In this document: in pieces, positions 1-8,799 of the stretch
Layout: each line of letters opens with the position of its first letter
How positions within the stretch are numbered: the first letter of the stretch is position 1
Assembly (NCBI GenBank): GCA_018110785.1
Contig: JAGBHD010000001.1
Span: forward strand, 1 to 50,803
Origin: Oscillospiraceae bacterium
Lineage (GTDB): Bacteria; Bacillota; Clostridia; Oscillospirales; JAGBHD01
Direction: 5' to 3'
DNA length: 50,803 nt
Notes under the pieces: model-generated
Database searches by the model: none
Seen by the model: only the letters and a program-made list of their open reading frames with translations
Told to the model about the DNA's origin: nothing
Translations under genes and position numbers: made by a program

Positions 1-2
1 CG

Positions 3-644
3 CTTATTCCTTCTACATTTATGTTGTTGTTTGCTAAATTAGGAGAAACCGTTATTAAAGAAACCTTATATTCACAAAGCGGGGAATATAGGGCTGAATT
101 TATAGAATATAATGATGGAGCTTTAGGCGGGAGTACTGCAATAAAGGTTTATGAAAATAACGCTGCCATAGATTTGTTTATATTCCGTTTTGCTAAAATA
201 CCGACACTTGTCTATGTAGGTGAGTTTGGTGATTTTGAGGAAATGAAAGCAGCTTGGGTTGATAATGATAGCTTGATGTTTAATTCAACATTCTATGATA
301 TTGATGGTGAAGATGAAATAGAAGTGGGGGATTTTTCATATATCGAAGCTACTAAAAATTATCAATCAGATATCCCAGGTATAAAGACAAGCGGATTTAA
401 AAACACTGAAAAAACACAAATTGAAAATGCAAAACAAGCGATACAGCTTGCTGATAATGAATGTAAGATAGATTATAATCAAATACAAATTCATTATGAT
501 AAAGAAACTTCAATGTGGCGAGTGTGTTTTTACAAGGTAATCATATCAAATGATGATTTATTTTATTTTTACTCAACCTACGGTGATCAAATGGTTTACT
601 TGGATAGTAATGGAATAACACATTATGTAGTTTCAGGCGAATAA
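3..644 (+). CDS. Partial hypothetical protein, DUF5412-like with C-terminal PepSY-like segment
   Basis: The frame is open from base 3 to the stop at 642-644, so the gene probably begins upstream of the window; the first ATG at 21 has no good ribosome binding site. The first residues are hydrophobic and could be the end of a membrane anchor. The next section, with WVDNDSLMF, resembles the DUF5412 family. The C-terminal third, with MWRVCFYK and then a glycine- and tyrosine-rich end, looks like the small domain often found at the end of clostridial lipoproteins. No enzyme motif is visible. It is probably a membrane-anchored extracellular protein of unknown role. The family assignment is from pattern memory only. 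Confidence 0.45.
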   Translation, partial: LIPSTFMLLFAKLGETVIKETLYSQSGEYRAEFIEYNDGALGGSTAIKVYENNAAIDLFIFRFAKIPTLVYVGEFGDFEEMKAAWVDNDSLMFNSTFYDIDGEDEIEVGDFSYIEATKNYQSDIPGIKTSGFKNTEKTQIENAKQAIQLADNECKIDYNQIQIHYDKETSMWRVCFYKVIISNDDLFYFYSTYGDQMVYLDSNGITHYVVSGE

Positions 645-681
645 ATTTTTATAATACATAGTAAAAAAAGGGGCAGTAATT

Positions 682-1971
682 ATGCAAATTTTATTAAGTT
701 TATCGATTGCTTTATTTGCGGGACTTATGCTCTCGCGTTTAGCGAAAAAGCTTAAATTACCGGCGGTAACCGCTTATTTGATAGCAGGAATTTTAATCGG
801 TCCTTACCTATTAGGCGCATTTAATGTTTCAGGGCTAGGATTTATAAATATGGAAGATATAAAATCCTATGGTTTGCTTTCGGATATAGCGTTAGGATTT
901 ATTGCCTTTTCTATCGGTAATGAGTTCAGACTTTCTCAGCTTAAAAAAATAGGTAAGCAGGCAACAGTTATCGGTATAATTCAAGCGGTAGCTGCGACAA
1001 TTTTAGTAGATGCGGCGCTTATAGGACTTCATTTTTTAATTCCCGATAAGCTTCCTTTGTCCTCTGCTATAATTCTTGGAGCAGTAGCATCGGCAACAGC
1101 TCCTGCGGCAACCTTAATGGTTGTTCGTCAGTATAAATCAAAAGGACCTCTTACTGATATACTTCTTCCGATAGTAGCGCTTGATGATGCCGTAGGTCTT
1201 ATATTGTTCGCAATTTCTTTTGGTATAGCAAAAGCTTTGATTTCAGGCCATATTGATATAATTTCGGTTATTTTAGAGCCTGTTTTAGAAGTAATATTAT
1301 CCTTAACATTAGGTCTTGTTATGGGATTTCTATTCAGCTTTTTCGAGAAGTTTTTCCATTCACGCTCAATGCGCCTTTCAATGTCGGTAACCTTTGTTCT
1401 TTTAACGGTCGCTTTATCGATGCTCGAATTTAAGATAGGATCTGTACATATTGCATTTTCTTCCTTGCTTGTATGTATGATGCTTGGAACTGTTTTCTGC
1501 AATGTTTGCGATTTTTCCGAAGAGCTTATGGATAGAATAGATCGTTGGACAGCGCCGATATTTATTTTATTCTTCGTTTTAAGCGGCGCAGAGCTTGAGC
1601 TTTCTGTTTTCAAAGATCCGATAATCGTGTTTATAGGATTAGTATATATAATAGTTCGTTCATTAGGTAAATATTTCGGTGCAAGAGTTAGCGCAAGTGC
1701 TGTTAAGTGCGATAAAAATATTGTAAAGTATTTGGGCATTACACTTCTTCCTCAGGCAGGTGTAGCTCTCGGAATGGCAATAAAAGCCGAAACCTTAGGC
1801 GCAGAAGGCTTAGTAGTTGCCAATATTACCTTGTTCTCAGTTCTTATATATGAATTAGTAGGCCCATACTTAACAAAAATAGCTCTTATGAAGGCAGGCG
1901 AGATAAAGCCCGAAGAAAAGGTAAGCGCAAGAGAAATTGCCCGCCTCGCAAAACAGCAGAAAGAAGCTTAA
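682..1971 (+). CDS. Cation:proton antiporter, CPA2 family
   Basis: A 429-residue polytopic membrane protein that probably exchanges Na+ (or K+) for H+ across the cytoplasmic membrane. It has about 12 hydrophobic segments. The paired aspartates in LPIVALDDAVG (residues 168-169) match the ion-binding DD pair of electrogenic CPA2 antiporters such as NapA. The preceding SATAPAATLMVV segment fits the unwound helix of this fold. There is no C-terminal TrkA-N/RCK domain, so KefB/KefC-type gated potassium efflux is less likely. The start ATG is preceded by AGGGG at normal spacing. The next gene starts 12 bases after the stop, so the two may be cotranscribed. Confidence 0.85.
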   Translation: MQILLSLSIALFAGLMLSRLAKKLKLPAVTAYLIAGILIGPYLLGAFNVSGLGFINMEDIKSYGLLSDIALGFIAFSIGNEFRLSQLKKIGKQATVIGIIQAVAATILVDAALIGLHFLIPDKLPLSSAIILGAVASATAPAATLMVVRQYKSKGPLTDILLPIVALDDAVGLILFAISFGIAKALISGHIDIISVILEPVLEVILSLTLGLVMGFLFSFFEKFFHSRSMRLSMSVTFVLLTVALSMLEFKIGSVHIAFSSLLVCMMLGTVFCNVCDFSEELMDRIDRWTAPIFILFFVLSGAELELSVFKDPIIVFIGLVYIIVRSLGKYFGARVSASAVKCDKNIVKYLGITLLPQAGVALGMAIKAETLGAEGLVVANITLFSVLIYELVGPYLTKIALMKAGEIKPEEKVSAREIARLAKQQKEA

Positions 1972-1983
1972 GGAAGTTTTATT

Positions 1984-2883
1984 ATGAAAAGAAAAACATT
2001 AAAAGTGCTGATTTCTCTGTCTTTAGCTATATTGTTTTTGTTTTCTGCCTGCGCTCCTTCTGTAGCCCCCGAAAATAACAATTCTTCCTCTTTTGAAAAC
2101 GAAGTATCTTTATCTGAAATTCCCGATTATTCAGGGAATGCCTATGTGATTATAAATTCCAATAAGCCTTCTTTTACAGAAGATGAGATAACAACTAAAG
2201 CTTATGAAAAGTATTATGAGCTTGATAATTTAGGTAGATGCAGTTTAACGATAGCTTGTATAGGAAAAGAGCTTATGCCGACAGAGGATAGGGGAAGCAT
2301 AGGTCAGGTAAAGCCAACAGGTTGGCATACTGTTAAATATGATTTCGTTGATGGGAAATATCTTTATAACCGTTGCCATCTGATAGGCTTTCAGCTTACA
2401 GGTGAGAATGCGAATGATCAGAATTTGATAACCGGAACAAGATATTTAAATATAGAGGGAATGCTTCCTTTTGAAAATATGGTTGCCGACTACATAAAGG
2501 AAACCGAAAACCATGTAATGTATAGAGTAACTCCGATATTTGAAGGAGATAATCTTCTTGCGAGCGGTGTTCAAATGGAAGGATATTCGGTTGAGGATAA
2601 TGGCGAAGGAATAAGCTTTAATGTTTATTGCTATAATGTTCAGCCGGGCGTAAATATTGATTATAAAACGGGCGAAAGCTCTCTTGGTGAGATTAATAAT
2701 GAAAACTCTTCTCAAATGAATGATAATGAGAAATATGTTTTAAATACAAATAGCAAAAAAATACATAAACCTTCTTGTTCCTCTGTTTCAAAAATAGCTG
2801 ATAGCAACAAACAAGAAACAACGGAAAATATAGATAATTTATTATCTGCAGGTTATAGCAAATGCGGCAGTTGCTTTAAATAG
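1984..2883 (+). CDS. DNA/RNA non-specific endonuclease lipoprotein with C-terminal Cys/His tail
   Basis: The N terminus is a lysine-rich, hydrophobic lipoprotein signal ending at SAC (Cys23), so the protein should be anchored outside the cell. Residues about 85-220 form an EndA/NucM-type beta-beta-alpha-metal nuclease: DRGSIGQVKPTGWHTV is followed by NRCHLIGFQLTG, whose His132 is the expected general base, and by the asparagine-rich ENANDQN metal-binding helix. The C-terminal 50 residues (His261, Cys265, Cys294, Cys297) match the Ada-like zinc tail found on many clostridial nucleases and lipoproteins. It likely degrades extracellular nucleic acid for nutrients. AAGGAAG lies upstream of the ATG, and a strong terminator follows the stop. 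Confidence 0.85.
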   Translation: MKRKTLKVLISLSLAILFLFSACAPSVAPENNNSSSFENEVSLSEIPDYSGNAYVIINSNKPSFTEDEITTKAYEKYYELDNLGRCSLTIACIGKELMPTEDRGSIGQVKPTGWHTVKYDFVDGKYLYNRCHLIGFQLTGENANDQNLITGTRYLNIEGMLPFENMVADYIKETENHVMYRVTPIFEGDNLLASGVQMEGYSVEDNGEGISFNVYCYNVQPGVNIDYKTGESSLGEINNENSSQMNDNEKYVLNTNSKKIHKPSCSSVSKIADSNKQETTENIDNLLSAGYSKCGSCFK

Positions 2884-2884
2884 A

Positions 2885-2916
2885 AAAAAGCGGGGAAAAC
2901 CTCGCTTTTTCTTGTT
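2885..2916 (+). terminator. Rho-independent terminator after the nuclease gene
   Basis: The arm AAAAAGCGGGG pairs with CCTCGCTTTTT across a four-base A loop (one G-T pair), and a T-rich run follows. It ends the antiporter-nuclease transcript. The downstream promoter overlaps its T tract. Confidence 0.85.
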
Positions 2917-2940
2917 TTTTAACCGCTTAAATGTTATAAT
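2912..2940 (+). promoter_or_regulatory. SigA-type promoter for the TtcA-like gene
   Basis: TTGTTT at 2912-2917 and TATAAT at 2935-2940 are separated by 17 bases. A TG one base before the -10 makes it an extended -10 promoter. The gene begins 30 bases downstream. Confidence 0.7.
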
Positions 2941-2969
2941 GTATAAAGTTAAAATCGGGAGGAAAAATT

Positions 2970-3797
2970 ATGGCAAGAGAACTCGATAGATATGCGCTTA
3001 TTGAGCGAAGCATAACGAAAAAATACAGAAAAGAAATATGGAATTGCTTTGTTAAAGCTGTAAAAGATTATGAGCTTATAAATGAGGGAGATAAAATCGC
3101 CGTTTGCATTTCAGGCGGTAAGGATTCAATGCTTATGGCTCTCCTTTTTAAGCTTTTGCATAAATATAGCGAAGTTCCTTTTGAAATGTGTTTTATTGTT
3201 ATGAATCCCGGTTATAATGAATTAAATCTTAAAAAAATTAAAGAAAATGCAGAAATTCTGCAAATAGATGCTCATATCTTCGAAAGCGATATTTTCTCTG
3301 TTACCGATAAAATAACCGAATCTCCTTGCTATCTTTGCGCGAGAATGAGAAGAGGTTATTTATATAGCGAAGCTAAAAAATTAGGGTGTAATAAAATAGC
3401 GCTCGGACATCATTTCGATGATGTTATTGAAACAACTCTTCTCGGTATGTTTTATGGCTCTCAGCTTCAAGGTATGATGCCAAAGCTTCATAGCACTAAT
3501 TTTGAGGGGATGGAGCTTATCCGTCCGCTTTATTGTATCCATGAAGACGCTATAATTTCTTGGGCTAACTATAACGATCTTCGGTTTATAAGATGCGCCT
3601 GCTCAGTTTCCGAAAAAGACGAAACTATGGAAACCGGCTCAAAACGCAAAGAAGTAAAGGAAATAATAAAGAATTTAAAACAGATAAATCCTGACATAGA
3701 CAGAAATATTTTCAACAGTATCCACGCTGTTTGTTTAGATACTTTTCCAAGATATAAAACAAATGGAAAAGAGCATAATTTCTTAGAGCGTTACTAA
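2970..3797 (+). CDS. TtcA-like tRNA 2-thiolation protein (ATP-pyrophosphatase family)
   Basis: This protein probably inserts sulfur into a tRNA base; TtcA makes 2-thiocytidine at position 32. The PP-loop SGGKDS is at residues 48-53 and adenylates the target base. CYLC (Cys120, Cys123) plus the cysteine pair at 209/211 in IRCAC match the cysteines that hold the iron-sulfur cluster in TtcA/TtuA relatives. GHHFDD near residue 146 is a second conserved nucleotide-site motif. The length of 275 residues is typical. GGGAGGAAAAATT precedes the ATG. It has its own promoter and is followed by a separate promoter for the next gene, so it is probably monocistronic. Closely related PP-loop thiolases of other specificity cannot be excluded. 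Confidence 0.75.
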   Translation: MARELDRYALIERSITKKYRKEIWNCFVKAVKDYELINEGDKIAVCISGGKDSMLMALLFKLLHKYSEVPFEMCFIVMNPGYNELNLKKIKENAEILQIDAHIFESDIFSVTDKITESPCYLCARMRRGYLYSEAKKLGCNKIALGHHFDDVIETTLLGMFYGSQLQGMMPKLHSTNFEGMELIRPLYCIHEDAIISWANYNDLRFIRCACSVSEKDETMETGSKRKEVKEIIKNLKQINPDIDRNIFNSIHAVCLDTFPRYKTNGKEHNFLERY

Positions 3798-3817
3798 AGA
3801 TATTTTTCTTTTTTTAC

Positions 3818-3846
3818 TTGAATGATAGGTCGATTTGGTATATAAT
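3818..3846 (+). promoter_or_regulatory. SigA-type promoter for the ylbF-mutS-mutL-miaA operon
   Basis: TTGAAT at 3818-3823, a 17-base spacer and TATAAT at 3841-3846. Transcription would start near 3853, so the TTG at 3852 cannot be a useful start codon for the following gene. Confidence 0.75.
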
Positions 3847-3881
3847 ATAATTTGAAATATTGTTTAAAGGAAGTGTTTGTC

Positions 3882-4286
3882 ATAGATATTTTAGCTAAGG
3901 CAAGAGAACTCGGTGTTCTTATTCAAAATGATGAGATTTATAAGAATTTAACTGAGGCGAGAGCGAAGAGCGATAATAACGCTGAGCTTCAGGAAAAAAT
4001 CGCAAAATTTAATCTTCTAAGGCTTGATATCGATAATGAGATAATGAAGCCTGAAAGAGATGAAGATCGCCTTAAAAAATTGAATGAAGATTTGCAGGCT
4101 TTATATTCCGAAATTACCGAAAGCGAAGAAATGGTTAATTTTAATAAGGCCAAAAATGAAGCAGATCAGCTTCTTAACAAGGTTTATGCTTTACTTGCGG
4201 CTTCGTTTAACGGTGAAGATCCGAACACATATGATGTCGAATCGGCATGTTCAGGCGATTGCGGTAGCTGCGGCGGTTGTCATTAA
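3882..4286 (+). CDS. YlbF/YmcA (RicA/RicF) family protein with cysteine-rich tail
   Basis: A small all-helical protein of the Com_YlbF family. In Bacillus, RicA (YmcA), RicF (YlbF) and RicT form an iron-sulfur complex that guides RNase Y mRNA maturation and affects sporulation, competence and biofilm. Position directly before mutS-mutL matches the Bacillus ymcA neighbourhood. The C terminus ends in a run of CxxC-type cysteines (ACSGDCGSCGGCH), suited to cluster binding. The start is a problem. The family begins Met-Asp-(Ile/Val)-, and here the codon at that place is ATA (3882), 10 bases after AAAGGA. The in-frame GTG at 3873 is too close to that site and the TTG at 3852 lies at the transcription start. 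Confidence 0.75.
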   Translation: MDILAKARELGVLIQNDEIYKNLTEARAKSDNNAELQEKIAKFNLLRLDIDNEIMKPERDEDRLKKLNEDLQALYSEITESEEMVNFNKAKNEADQLLNKVYALLAASFNGEDPNTYDVESACSGDCGSCGGCH

Positions 4287-4317
4287 GAGATTTTAAGGGG
4301 ATTAAGAGGTACAAAAA

Positions 4318-6921
4318 TTGGAACAGCTTTCAAAAATGATGCGTCAATATTTGGAAATCAAGGAGCAGAACAAAGACTGTATCCTCTTTTTCCGTTTGGG
4401 CGATTTTTATGAAATGTTCTTTGAGGACGCTAAAACTGTTTCAGCAGAATTAGAGCTTACCTTAACAGGCCGCGCATGCGGACTCAAAGAAAAGGCGCCT
4501 ATGTGCGGCGTTCCTTACCATAGCTACGAATCTTATGTAGCAAAGCTTATAAAAAAAGGCTATAAGGTTGCTATCTGTGAGCAGGTAGAGGATCCGAAAA
4601 CCGCTAAGGATATTGTAAAAAGAGAAATTGTTCGAGTTATAACTCCAGGAACTGTTATTGAAGGAAGTATGCTCGATGAATCTAAAAACAATTATATCTG
4701 CTCTGTTTTCTTAAACTCCGATAAGGTCGGACTTTGCTTTGCAGATATTTCAACAGGAGAACTCGCAGTAACAGAGCTTTCTTATGAAAGCAGTATGGCA
4801 AATGTTATCTGCGAGCTTTCTAAATTTACACCAACAGAAATTCTTATAAATAATAAGATTTCGAGCTGTAAAGGGCTATACACTTACATAAAAGATAAGC
4901 TAAAATGCGCCGTTGATGTTGTTGAAGATGAGTTATATTCTCTTGAGAATATGACCGCAAGGGTAGAAGAGGTTTTAAAAAAGCCGCTTTTGGCATTAGG
5001 ATTTAAAAATAATGATTCAGCGGTTTTGTCAGTAGGCGCTTTGTTTTGGTATCTTGAAAAAACTCAAAAAAGCGCTATTGAAAGACTGAAAGATATAAAT
5101 TTTTATAATGATGACCAGTTTATGCTTTTAGATATAGTTGCAAGGGCTAATTTAGAGCTTACCGAAACTATGAGAACTGCTCAGAAAAAGGGAAGTTTAT
5201 TCTGGGTATTAGATGAAACCAAAACCTCGATGGGAAGAAGGCTTTTAAGAAACTACATAGAAAAGCCTCTTATAAACTCGGCTGTTATAACCAAAAGACT
5301 TAATGCTGTTGAGGAATTGTATAACGACAGTATTGCATGCGAAAAAATTCGCGAGGCATTAAAAACAGTTTACGACTTAGAGCGAATTATGACACGTGTT
5401 GTTTGCAAAACAATAGGTCCGAGAGAGCTTCGTTCCCTTTTTGATACATTAAACATTCTCCCTGAAATTAAAGCACTTTGCGAAGGCTTTAAATGCAGAT
5501 ATCTTAACGATATCTATAATGAAATAGATTGCTTGGAAGATGTTGCTAAGCTTATAGATACAGCTATTGATCCTGAACCGTCTGCATTATTAAAAGATGG
5601 AAATGTTATAAGGAAAGGCTACAATGCCGTTCTTGATGATTTCAGAGATATATTGCAGAATGTTCATGATCATTTAACCCGTGTTGAGGAAAGAGAAAAA
5701 GAAAGAACGGGGATTAAAAATTTAAGAACAGGCTATAATCGCATTTTTGGTTATTACATAGAGGTTACAAATTCTTATAAAAATTTAGTTCCTGAAGATT
5801 ATATCCGCAAACAAACCTTAACGGGCGCTGAAAGATATATCAACAGCGAGCTTAAAGAAATAGAAAACAAAATCCTAGATGCAACCGATAAGGTATCAGC
5901 TCTTGAAGCTGAGCTTTATAACGGCGTTCGCGATAGGATAGCAACCGAACTTGAGCGAATTCAAAAAACTGCTTCTGCGCTTTCCCGTTTAGATGTTTTC
6001 TGTTCAATGGCAAATACAGCGAAGAAAAACAACTATGTTTGTCCTACGATCAATTTAAACGGAGTTATCAATATTAAGGACGGTCGCCATCCCGTTGTTG
6101 AAAGACTCTCGGGCGGAGGGTTATTTATCCCTAATGACACATATCTTGATAAAAATGATCGTGTTGCGGTTATAACCGGTCCTAATATGGCAGGTAAATC
6201 GACCTATATGCGCCAAACCGCGCTTATAGTGTTAATGGCGCATATCGGAAGCTTTGTTCCTGCGACAAGTGCAGATATAGCTGTTACCGATGCTATTTTT
6301 ACGCGCGTCGGTGCGTCTGACGACCTTTCAGCAGGTCAATCTACCTTCATGGTTGAAATGACCGAGCTCAGCGATATTTTAAAAAATGCAACAAAAAACA
6401 GTCTTTTGATTTTAGATGAAATCGGAAGAGGAACTTCTACATATGACGGAATGAGCATTGCTCGTTCGGCTCTTGAATATATCGCTGATAAGGACAAGCT
6501 TGGGGCGAAATGTATGTTCGCAACCCATTATCACGAGCTTGCTGTTTTAGAAAACGAAATTTCAGCAATTAAAAACTATAATGTTGCAGTTAAAAAGCAA
6601 AAAGAGGGAATTATTTTCCTAAGAAAAATTATAAAAGGCCATGCAGACCAGAGCTATGGTATAGAAGTTGCAAAGCTTGCTGATTTACCGCCAAAGGTTA
6701 TTGCCCGTGCTTATGAGATTTTAGAAAAGCTTGAAAGCGGAAAACAGCCATTACCTCAAGATTCTTCATATAGCGGGGAAGAGCCTGAATTTTTGCAAAC
6801 AAAATTCGAACTCCCAGCCTACGAAGGTGTTGTAAAAAAACTACAAGATTTATCTATTGATACTATTTCGCCGATTGAGGCGTTAAACATCTTGTTTGAG
6901 CTTAAAAAATTAGCAGAGTAG
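4318..6921 (+). CDS. mutS: DNA mismatch repair protein MutS
   Basis: MutS recognises base mismatches and small loops and recruits MutL. At 867 residues it has the normal length. The N-terminal mismatch-binding domain carries the Phe-x-Glu motif in GDFYEMF (residues 28-34), which stacks on the mispaired base. The connector, lever and clamp regions follow. The C-terminal ATPase has Walker A GPNMAGKST near residue 620, then the DDLSAGQSTF segment, the Walker B LLILDEIGRGTST and the conserved ATHYHEL. The start codon is TTG, supported by AAGAGGT seven bases upstream. mutL follows 10 bases after the stop, so the pair is cotranscribed. Confidence 0.97.
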   Translation: MEQLSKMMRQYLEIKEQNKDCILFFRLGDFYEMFFEDAKTVSAELELTLTGRACGLKEKAPMCGVPYHSYESYVAKLIKKGYKVAICEQVEDPKTAKDIVKREIVRVITPGTVIEGSMLDESKNNYICSVFLNSDKVGLCFADISTGELAVTELSYESSMANVICELSKFTPTEILINNKISSCKGLYTYIKDKLKCAVDVVEDELYSLENMTARVEEVLKKPLLALGFKNNDSAVLSVGALFWYLEKTQKSAIERLKDINFYNDDQFMLLDIVARANLELTETMRTAQKKGSLFWVLDETKTSMGRRLLRNYIEKPLINSAVITKRLNAVEELYNDSIACEKIREALKTVYDLERIMTRVVCKTIGPRELRSLFDTLNILPEIKALCEGFKCRYLNDIYNEIDCLEDVAKLIDTAIDPEPSALLKDGNVIRKGYNAVLDDFRDILQNVHDHLTRVEEREKERTGIKNLRTGYNRIFGYYIEVTNSYKNLVPEDYIRKQTLTGAERYINSELKEIENKILDATDKVSALEAELYNGVRDRIATELERIQKTASALSRLDVFCSMANTAKKNNYVCPTINLNGVINIKDGRHPVVERLSGGGLFIPNDTYLDKNDRVAVITGPNMAGKSTYMRQTALIVLMAHIGSFVPATSADIAVTDAIFTRVGASDDLSAGQSTFMVEMTELSDILKNATKNSLLILDEIGRGTSTYDGMSIARSALEYIADKDKLGAKCMFATHYHELAVLENEISAIKNYNVAVKKQKEGIIFLRKIIKGHADQSYGIEVAKLADLPPKVIARAYEILEKLESGKQPLPQDSSYSGEEPEFLQTKFELPAYEGVVKKLQDLSIDTISPIEALNILFELKKLAE

Positions 6922-6931
6922 AGGTGAGAAT

Positions 6932-8797
6932 ATGCCCGGAATTAATATATTAGACCAAAAAACCGCAGAATTAATAGCTGCCGGAGAGGTTGTTGAAAGA
7001 CCCGCTTCGGTTGTTAAAGAACTGCTTGAAAATGCGCTTGATTCCGGTGCAACCGCCATTACTGTTGAGATAAAAAACGGCGGAAAAACCTATATTCGCG
7101 TTTCGGATAACGGCTGCGGTATCGCGGGCGAAGATTTGCCTAAAGCGATACTTCGCCATGCAACAAGCAAGATAAGTACAGAAGAGGATCTTAATTCTAT
7201 TGGTACTTTGGGATTCAGAGGAGAAGCTTTAGCTTCTATATGCGCAGTTTCCAAGCTTCAAATTCTATCTTGCGAACAAAATGAAGAGATAGGATTTCGC
7301 TTAGAGCAGGAAGGCGAAAAGAGAATATATTTCGGTGAAGCGGGAAGCCCTAAGGGGACAACCGTTGTAGTTAAAGATCTCTTTTTCAATACCCCTGCAA
7401 GAATGAAGTTTTTGAAAAAAGACGGAACAGAGGGCTCTTATATTCAAACTATTTGTGAAAAGGTGTTTTTAAGCCATCCCGACGTTTCTTTCAGATTTAT
7501 TAAAGACGGAGATACCGTTATTTCAACCCCTGGTGATGGAAAACTTATTTCCGCGGTACACGCGATATATGGTGCCGCTTTTTCTGATGCTCTTATAAAT
7601 GCTTCATATTCTGTTCAAGGATTTTCGGTTTCTGGACTTATTTCAAAGCCAACCGCTGCCCGTTCAAACAGAAATATGCAGATGTTTTTTGTTAACGGCA
7701 GATATGTAAAGTCGAAAACATTATATGCCGCAATAGAAGAGGCTTACAAAGGGGCAATTATGATTGGGAAATTCCCGTCTTGTGTTCTATTTTTAGAGAT
7801 GCCTTTTGATTTAGTTGATGTTAATGTTCATCCTGCAAAAACAGAGGTGCGCTTCGCTGATGAAAAACGAGCCTTTGAGGTCGTTTACCGCGCGGCTAAA
7901 GAAGCTATTTTAGCTGCTGCCGAAATCCCCGTTACGCCCTCAGCTAAGGTTATAATCCCTGAAAATCCTATTTCTTTCGAACTTACCGAAAGAAGAGTAT
8001 TTGAGCCTTTGGAAGCGGATTCTCAGATTTGCATTGTTAAGAGTCCATCATATGAAGAAATTAAAATATTTAATGAAGAGAAAAAAGAGCAAATTGAAAC
8101 TAAAATTTCAGAGGAATCTTTCCAATCGCTTTTAACCAGCTTTGGAGAGCTATATAAGGAAAATAAATCTGAGAAACCGGAGAAAGCTCCTATAACAGAA
8201 GTTCCTGTAATAGCTGAGCCTAAAAATAACGAGAATGTTTTTATTTATTTAGGCGAATTGTTTGGAACATATATTTTAGGTCAGTATGGCGAGGATTTAG
8301 TTTTAATTGATAAACATGCTGCTCATGAGCGAATGATATATGAGGATCTAAAGAGAAATACTCCCTCAGAAAACAAGCAACTCCTTTTATCTCCATTAAA
8401 GGTAACATTAGGTGCAGATGAAATGGATGCTTTTGAAAATGAGGTTGCTTGTTTTGACAACCTTGGCTTTACAGCTGAAAATTTCGGCCCCAATGTTGTT
8501 ATTATCAGGGAAGCCCCTGTTAATATTCCTATCGATCAGATTACAACAGCATTCTTAGAAATTTTGAACAAAGTAATGAGAAGTTCTAAAAAATCCGATT
8601 CTGATTTCTATGACGATTTGCTTCATTCAATAGCTTGTCGAAGCGCTATCAAGGCTCATGACCGCTCTACCGATATAGAACTCAGAAGTTTTGCAGAAGA
8701 GATATTGCGTTCAGAAACACGGTATTGTCCTCATGGCAGACCTGTTATAGTTAAAATATCAAAAAGGGAAATTGAAAAGAAATTTTTCAGGATTTAA
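6932..8797 (+). CDS. mutL: DNA mismatch repair endonuclease MutL
   Basis: MutL links mismatch recognition to strand excision. The N-terminal GHKL ATPase shows the catalytic glutamate region (KELLENALDSGA), DNGCGI and GFRGEAL, followed by the FNTPARMKF segment. A low-conservation linker spans roughly residues 340-435. The C-terminal domain carries the metal endonuclease motif DKHAAHERMIYE near residue 460, ACRSAIKAHD, CPHGRP near 598 and the terminal FFRI. This is the nicking form typical of bacteria without MutH, consistent with Firmicutes. GAGGTGAGAAT precedes the ATG. The miaA start lies two bases past the stop. Confidence 0.97.
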   Translation: MPGINILDQKTAELIAAGEVVERPASVVKELLENALDSGATAITVEIKNGGKTYIRVSDNGCGIAGEDLPKAILRHATSKISTEEDLNSIGTLGFRGEALASICAVSKLQILSCEQNEEIGFRLEQEGEKRIYFGEAGSPKGTTVVVKDLFFNTPARMKFLKKDGTEGSYIQTICEKVFLSHPDVSFRFIKDGDTVISTPGDGKLISAVHAIYGAAFSDALINASYSVQGFSVSGLISKPTAARSNRNMQMFFVNGRYVKSKTLYAAIEEAYKGAIMIGKFPSCVLFLEMPFDLVDVNVHPAKTEVRFADEKRAFEVVYRAAKEAILAAAEIPVTPSAKVIIPENPISFELTERRVFEPLEADSQICIVKSPSYEEIKIFNEEKKEQIETKISEESFQSLLTSFGELYKENKSEKPEKAPITEVPVIAEPKNNENVFIYLGELFGTYILGQYGEDLVLIDKHAAHERMIYEDLKRNTPSENKQLLLSPLKVTLGADEMDAFENEVACFDNLGFTAENFGPNVVIIREAPVNIPIDQITTAFLEILNKVMRSSKKSDSDFYDDLLHSIACRSAIKAHDRSTDIELRSFAEEILRSETRYCPHGRPVIVKISKREIEKKFFRI

Positions 8798-8799
8798 GA

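Noticed and set aside
1128-1739. Long open frame on the - strand inside the antiporter gene
   Set aside because: It is a shadow of the + strand antiporter; it is Ser/Thr/Ile-rich low-sense protein and lacks a ribosome binding site. The same holds for the other antisense frames inside mutL, ileS, dxr, polC and rhaD.
4084-4296. Overlapping + strand frame within the ylbF-like gene
   Set aside because: It shares DNA with the well-supported cysteine-tailed protein in another frame and has no start signal.
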